The notes beneath the pieces were generated by a model. The model worked only from the letters and a program-made list of their open reading frames with translations. It was not told the origin of the DNA and did not search any database. A DNA stretch of 10,492 nucleotides from Candidatus Omnitrophota bacterium (GTDB lineage Bacteria; Omnitrophota; Gorgyraeia; Zapsychrales; JANLHA01): the NCBI GenBank assembly GCA_024653845.1, contig JANLHA010000002.1, positions 1 to 10,492 of the forward strand, read 5' to 3'. Shown here in pieces: positions 6,967 to 10,492 of the stretch; within the stretch, counting starts at the first letter, position 1, and each line of letters starts with the position of its first letter. A program made the translations under genes and the position numbers.

Positions 6967-8688
6967 TTATAATGCCAATTCCTTCTCAACTTCTTTGACC
7001 AATGGCGCAATCGTCTTTTCAGAGAAATCAAAATTGATTCCCGCCGCCGTAAACAATTCTGGAAGCGGACGTGACCGCCCCATGGCCAATCCTCGTCGGT
7101 AATTTTCTACAGCCTGGTGCAAATCCTGACGGCTCTTCAACCACACTTGCAAGGCTCCCAGCTGTGCAATCCCATACTCAATATAATAAAATGGAACTTC
7201 GAAGATGTGTAGCTGACGATGCCACAAGCTTTTCTTAAATTCCTGCAATCCATCCCAATCCAAAAACTTTCCACCAAAACGATCATAAATTTCGAACCAA
7301 ATCTTCTCACGTTCTTCTCGCGAATGAGAAGGATGTTCATAAATCCAATGCTGAAACGCATCGATGGTGGCAACCCACCCCAAAATATAAATGATGCTTT
7401 CCAAATGATTTTCAGTGGAACGCTTAAAATCTTCCTCACTATAAAAAACATTCAAGTGAGGATCACCCAAAAGCTCCATACTCATCGACGCCACTTCGCA
7501 AAATTCCATCGGCGCATGACGATAGTGATGAATGGGCTGCCCTGCACAGGCGAGGGCATGAAAAGCATGGCCTCCCTCGTGCAAAAGTGTACGGACATCA
7601 TCATCCACACCCACGGCATTCATAAAAATGAAGGGTTTTCTGGCCTCATCGAGGGTGTTCTGATATCCTCCCGGCGCCTTACCAGGCCGGCTTTCCAAAT
7701 CAAGCAATCCCAGGTCAGACATCTCTCGAAATTCTGTTCCAAAACTTGGGTGAATTTTCTTAAAGATTTCTTCAACTCCCGAAATGAGTTGTTCCACTTT
7801 TTCAAAAGGCTTTAAAGGTGCGCGCCCTAACGGATCAACCTGCATATCCCATGGTTTTAATTTTTCGAGTTTCATCTGAGCACGACGACGTTCTAAAATC
7901 TTTTTCCAAACCGGCGTCACATGTTTCTCAATAGCTTGATGATATTGTTTGCAATCTTGCGGCGTGTAATCGAATCTCTGGTAAGCACGGAATTGATATT
8001 CCATATAATTTCGGCATCCAGCTTGTTGAGCAATTTTGTGACGCAATTGCAACATCTTGTCAAAAATCTCATCCAGTCGGTCACGCTCTTGAATGCGCCG
8101 CTCTGCTGTAGCCCGCCATGCCGATTCTCGTAAAACCCGATCCGGCTCTTGCAGAAACTTTCCCATCTCCGGAAGGGTGCGATTCTTCCCTTGAAATTCA
8201 ACGGTCATCGCCCCACAAATGGTCTGATATTCTTGAGACAACAATTGGACTTGTGTCATCAATGGCACATTTTCTTCTCGAAACAATTCGATTTCAGAGC
8301 GAATTTCACGATCATAAACTTCATAACGGTGATCGGTGACAGGAAATTGCTTGCGTAGTTCGAGATATTTTTTATTGAGCTGATCATTGAGTGGCTGAAT
8401 CGCAGGAACAACGGTTTCAATAAATTTTTTATATTCATTGGCAAATTCTTGATTGTCGGTCTGGCAGGTCATCCGAATATAAATGGCATCTCCGGCTTGA
8501 TCAACAGACGCTTCCATTTCAGAACGGTCCAAGATCCACTGCTCTAATTCTTTAGCGCTTTTAACGTCTCGATGAATCAGCCCTTGGTAAAGGTCCACCA
8601 CCGTCTGAGAATTGGTCAAATCGACTTCTGGCGGAACAAAATGACGCGGTTCATAAACCGGCAATTGATCAAAGTTGAGTTTGGACAT
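6967..8688 (-). CDS. M3 family zinc oligoendopeptidase (PepF-like)
   Basis: A cytoplasmic metallopeptidase that degrades short peptides, probably in peptide recycling. From the ATG at 8688 it has 573 residues, normal for the family. Helical N-terminal regions precede the catalytic core: zinc ligands H370 and H374 with catalytic E371 in TLLHEGGHAFHAL, and a third ligand, probably E398, in the MEFCEVASMSMELL motif 28 residues after H370. The Tyr-rich substrate segment FEVPFYYIEYGIAQLGALQVW is characteristic of PepF-type M3 enzymes. The frame is open to 8724, but AAGGAG at 8695-8700 lies 6 bases before 8688 and supports that start. No signal peptide. It is the first gene of a minus-strand operon, divergent from rpmB across about 100 bases. 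PepF itself or a relative with different specificity cannot be separated here. Confidence 0.93.
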   Translation of the reverse strand: MSKLNFDQLPVYEPRHFVPPEVDLTNSQTVVDLYQGLIHRDVKSAKELEQWILDRSEMEASVDQAGDAIYIRMTCQTDNQEFANEYKKFIETVVPAIQPLNDQLNKKYLELRKQFPVTDHRYEVYDREIRSEIELFREENVPLMTQVQLLSQEYQTICGAMTVEFQGKNRTLPEMGKFLQEPDRVLRESAWRATAERRIQERDRLDEIFDKMLQLRHKIAQQAGCRNYMEYQFRAYQRFDYTPQDCKQYHQAIEKHVTPVWKKILERRRAQMKLEKLKPWDMQVDPLGRAPLKPFEKVEQLISGVEEIFKKIHPSFGTEFREMSDLGLLDLESRPGKAPGGYQNTLDEARKPFIFMNAVGVDDDVRTLLHEGGHAFHALACAGQPIHHYRHAPMEFCEVASMSMELLGDPHLNVFYSEEDFKRSTENHLESIIYILGWVATIDAFQHWIYEHPSHSREEREKIWFEIYDRFGGKFLDWDGLQEFKKSLWHRQLHIFEVPFYYIEYGIAQLGALQVWLKSRQDLHQAVENYRRGLAMGRSRPLPELFTAAGINFDFSEKTIAPLVKEVEKELAL

Positions 8689-8711
8689 CGATTTCTCCTT
8701 CGAAAATTTCC

Positions 8712-8739
8712 TTGACAACTCCAACGTTTCTATTATAAT
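8712..8739 (+). promoter_or_regulatory. Strong sigma70 promoter for rpmB
   Basis: TTGACA (8712-8717) and TATAAT (8734-8739) match both consensus hexamers exactly, separated by 16 bases. Transcription would begin near 8746, inside a small perfect inverted repeat GCCTCTGAGGC (8743-8753). The -10 lies in the palindrome ATTATAAT, so the opposite strand also carries TATAAT (8737-8732) in a usable position for the peptidase operon, although I see no good -35 for that direction. The leader to the L28 start is about 45 bases. Confidence 0.75.
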
Positions 8740-8789
8740 TTCGCCTCTGAGGCAATGAGAGTGTTTATTATAACTTCAAGGAGTCAGAA

Positions 8790-9017
8790 ATGCCAAGAGC
8801 ATGTTTAATTTGTGGGAAAGCCCCCATTTCGGGTCGAAAATATAAAAGACGCGGTATGATCAAACGCAAAGGCGGCGCGGGTGCTAAGATTGTAGGAAAT
8901 ACGCTCCGTACATTTCGTCCTAACCTTCAACGGATCAAAATCCTCTTCAAAGGTGTTGTTCAACGCGCTTCCGTTTGTGTCAAATGCATCAAATCCGGAA
9001 AAATCGTTAAAGCCTAA
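8790..9017 (+). CDS. rpmB: 50S ribosomal protein L28 (bL28)
   Basis: A 75-residue basic protein of the large ribosomal subunit. The N-terminal MPRACLICGKAPISG and the following VGNTLRTFRPNLQ match the L28 family signature. It keeps both CxxC pairs, C5/C8 and C63/C66, so it is the zinc-binding form of L28; many bacteria have a cysteine-free paralogue that replaces it under zinc limitation. AAGGAG lies 6 bases before the ATG, and a consensus promoter is upstream, as expected for a highly expressed gene. It is the only plus-strand gene in the window and its stop overlaps the end of the convergent recJ by 4 bases. Confidence 0.97.
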   Translation: MPRACLICGKAPISGRKYKRRGMIKRKGGAGAKIVGNTLRTFRPNLQRIKILFKGVVQRASVCVKCIKSGKIVKA

Positions 9018-10492
9018 ATTTTGATATCTCGTAATTTCAATTGGACGATCGGGTCTTTATTCCAATCATCGATTCCGACCTCATAAGCCAAATCAACTTT
9101 TTGTCCCAGAGATAAAAATTCGCGGTATTTTCCCATTCCAAAGCCGACAACTTGGACCGTGATCTTTCCGTCCGTGACCCAAAACTTCAATGTGTCTTTC
9201 CCGAGAACAGCCGGTTGACTTTTTAAGGTCAATTGCCGCGAACAAAAAACCGGAATGGAGTTGCCTTCTCCATACGGCTCCAAATGATTGATCAGCTTGG
9301 CGAATTCCAAATTGATACGATGCAATGGAACATCACTGTCAATATCCAATCGAGGTGTGAGATGATGCGCCTCAAGAATGCGTTCGGCAAACTCGTTGAT
9401 TTGTTGACGGAATTGATCGATATTTTCTTCGCGAATTCTCAACCCCGCAGCCAATTTGTGTCCCCCAAAATTTTCTAAAATCTCCCCGCAGTGAGTTAAC
9501 GCTTCGTGCAGATGAAATCCATCAATTGATCTCGCGGAAGCGGTTCCGATTCCATCTTCAACAGAAATGACAATCGTTGGACGATAATATTTTTCGGTCA
9601 CATGAGAAGCCACAATCCCCAACACTCCCTTGTGCCATCCTGCCTTGCTCAAAACAATCACTTTATGGTCTTTGAAATTCACTTCTCGTTCAATGATCTC
9701 TTTCGCTTCTTCAATGATGCTCCGCTGCAACTTTTGACGCTGCGTATTTAAACTGTCCATGGCTTTGGCCAATTCATACGCTTCTTGATGATCTTCGCTC
9801 AAAAAAAGATCCAAAGCACGCTGGGCGGTATCCATTCTTCCCATGGCATTGATACGTGGGCCTAAAATGAATCCAATAAAATGCGGTTTGATTTCTTTTC
9901 CTTTAATTTTGGCGACGTCGAGCAGAGCTCCCAATCCTTTGCGGGTCGTCAAACCAATTTGAGGAAGCCCAATTTTGACAAAAATCCGGTTTTCTCCTCG
10001 CAAAGGAACAACGTCAGCAATCGTTCCCAAAGCTACAAGGCCCCAATCCTCAGCAATCATTTCTCCTAAAAGAGCTTGAGTGAATTTGGCCACCATCCCG
10101 ACGGACGCAAGATGTTTAAATGGATACCGGCAATCAGATCGCTTAGGATCAATCACCGCCAGCGCCGGCGGCAGACCTTCGGCCGAGGGTTCATGGTGAT
10201 CTAGAATGATCACATCGATTCCTAACGTATTAAGTTGGGCCACTTCTTCAAAAGCGGTGATACCACAATCCACCGCCACAACCAGAGTCGCTCCTCTAAC
10301 TTTCGCAATCTCACCAATTCGATCATTCATCCCATAACCATCTTGCATCCGATGAGGGATATGATTGGTCACCTGCAAACCAAAACGTTTCAACGTATGA
10401 TGCATCAAGGCGGAAGACGTCACCCCGTCGACGTCATAATCGCCAAAAATCAAAACCTTCTCATGGTTCTCTTTGGCTCGATGAAGACGAGC
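9014..10492 (-). CDS. recJ: Single-stranded-DNA exonuclease RecJ, partial (N-terminus beyond window)
   Basis: A 5'-to-3' single-strand DNA exonuclease of recombination and mismatch/base-excision repair. The frame is open to the right edge. The 492 visible residues begin inside the first catalytic motif region (HRAKENHEKVLIFGDYDVDG), so roughly 70 to 90 N-terminal residues are missing; a TTG codon at 10453 is not the start. DHH phosphoesterase motifs are intact: DYDVDG (fragment residues 18-23), VDCGIT (about 74-79), LDHHEP (about 97-102), and LGTIADVVPL (about 155-164). The connecting part has GPRINAMGRMDTA and GWHKGVLGIVASHV. The DHHA1 nucleic-acid-binding domain has ENFGGHKLAAGLRI (about 340-353), and a C-terminal OB-like domain ends at RDIKI. 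No motif residue appears lost. It converges on rpmB with a 4-base overlap and no room for a terminator. Confidence 0.97.
   Translation of the reverse strand, partial: ARLHRAKENHEKVLIFGDYDVDGVTSSALMHHTLKRFGLQVTNHIPHRMQDGYGMNDRIGEIAKVRGATLVVAVDCGITAFEEVAQLNTLGIDVIILDHHEPSAEGLPPALAVIDPKRSDCRYPFKHLASVGMVAKFTQALLGEMIAEDWGLVALGTIADVVPLRGENRIFVKIGLPQIGLTTRKGLGALLDVAKIKGKEIKPHFIGFILGPRINAMGRMDTAQRALDLFLSEDHQEAYELAKAMDSLNTQRQKLQRSIIEEAKEIIEREVNFKDHKVIVLSKAGWHKGVLGIVASHVTEKYYRPTIVISVEDGIGTASARSIDGFHLHEALTHCGEILENFGGHKLAAGLRIREENIDQFRQQINEFAERILEAHHLTPRLDIDSDVPLHRINLEFAKLINHLEPYGEGNSIPVFCSRQLTLKSQPAVLGKDTLKFWVTDGKITVQVVGFGMGKYREFLSLGQKVDLAYEVGIDDWNKDPIVQLKLRDIKI

Noticed and set aside
6954..7031. Longer N-terminus for the 210-aa exported protein
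   Set aside because: The extension overlaps the peptidase gene, is very basic, lacks a ribosome site and would bury the signal peptide; AGGAGG directly supports the ATG at 6953.
7219..7815. 198-codon plus-strand open frame antisense to the M3 peptidase
   Set aside because: Shadow of the peptidase gene; no signal of independent coding and no plausible product.
10451..10453. TTG as the start of recJ
   Set aside because: The frame continues upstream through conserved RecJ sequence (HRAKENHEKV) to the window edge, so the true start is outside.

Overview
The window is about 10.5 kb of chromosomal bacterial DNA, densely coded and almost entirely on the minus strand. Nothing in it looks like a mobile element, CRISPR array, defence system or RNA gene. 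The best lineage guess is a member of Candidatus Omnitrophota (OP3, PVC group). This rests mainly on recalled resemblance of the partial exported protein at the left edge to a family I associate with Omnitrophota genomes. It is an inference, not a search result.

From right to left, which is the direction of transcription for most genes: the right edge carries most of recJ (minus, running off the window). It converges with the plus-strand gene for ribosomal protein L28 (rpmB), and the two overlap by 4 bases. rpmB has a near-perfect sigma70 promoter. Divergent from it starts a tight minus-strand cluster: an M3 zinc oligoendopeptidase, an exported coiled-coil plus beta-domain protein (210 aa), a small exported protein (105 aa) and a NUDIX hydrolase. 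Spacing of 0 to 13 bases and Shine-Dalgarno sites at or near the preceding stops indicate one transcript.

A 165-base gap follows, holding a long inverted repeat with interleaved internal complementarity. It lies in the probable 5' leader of fbaB (class I fructose-bisphosphate aldolase, DhnA type). After fbaB come an exported Gln/Lys/Glu-rich protein whose start probably overlaps fbaB, an 81-aa charged soluble protein, and gpmI (cofactor-independent phosphoglycerate mutase, long plant-like form). The left edge holds a partial exported protein behind its own 207-base AT-rich upstream gap.

Functionally the window combines lower glycolysis/gluconeogenesis (fbaB, gpmI), peptide turnover (M3 peptidase), nucleotide-derivative clean-up (NUDIX), translation (L28), DNA repair (recJ) and several uncharacterised envelope proteins. 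Several starts were moved from the longest possible ORF because a clear Shine-Dalgarno site supports another codon. The most unusual object is the structured element upstream of fbaB. The rest is mostly ordinary housekeeping with a few lineage-restricted unknowns.
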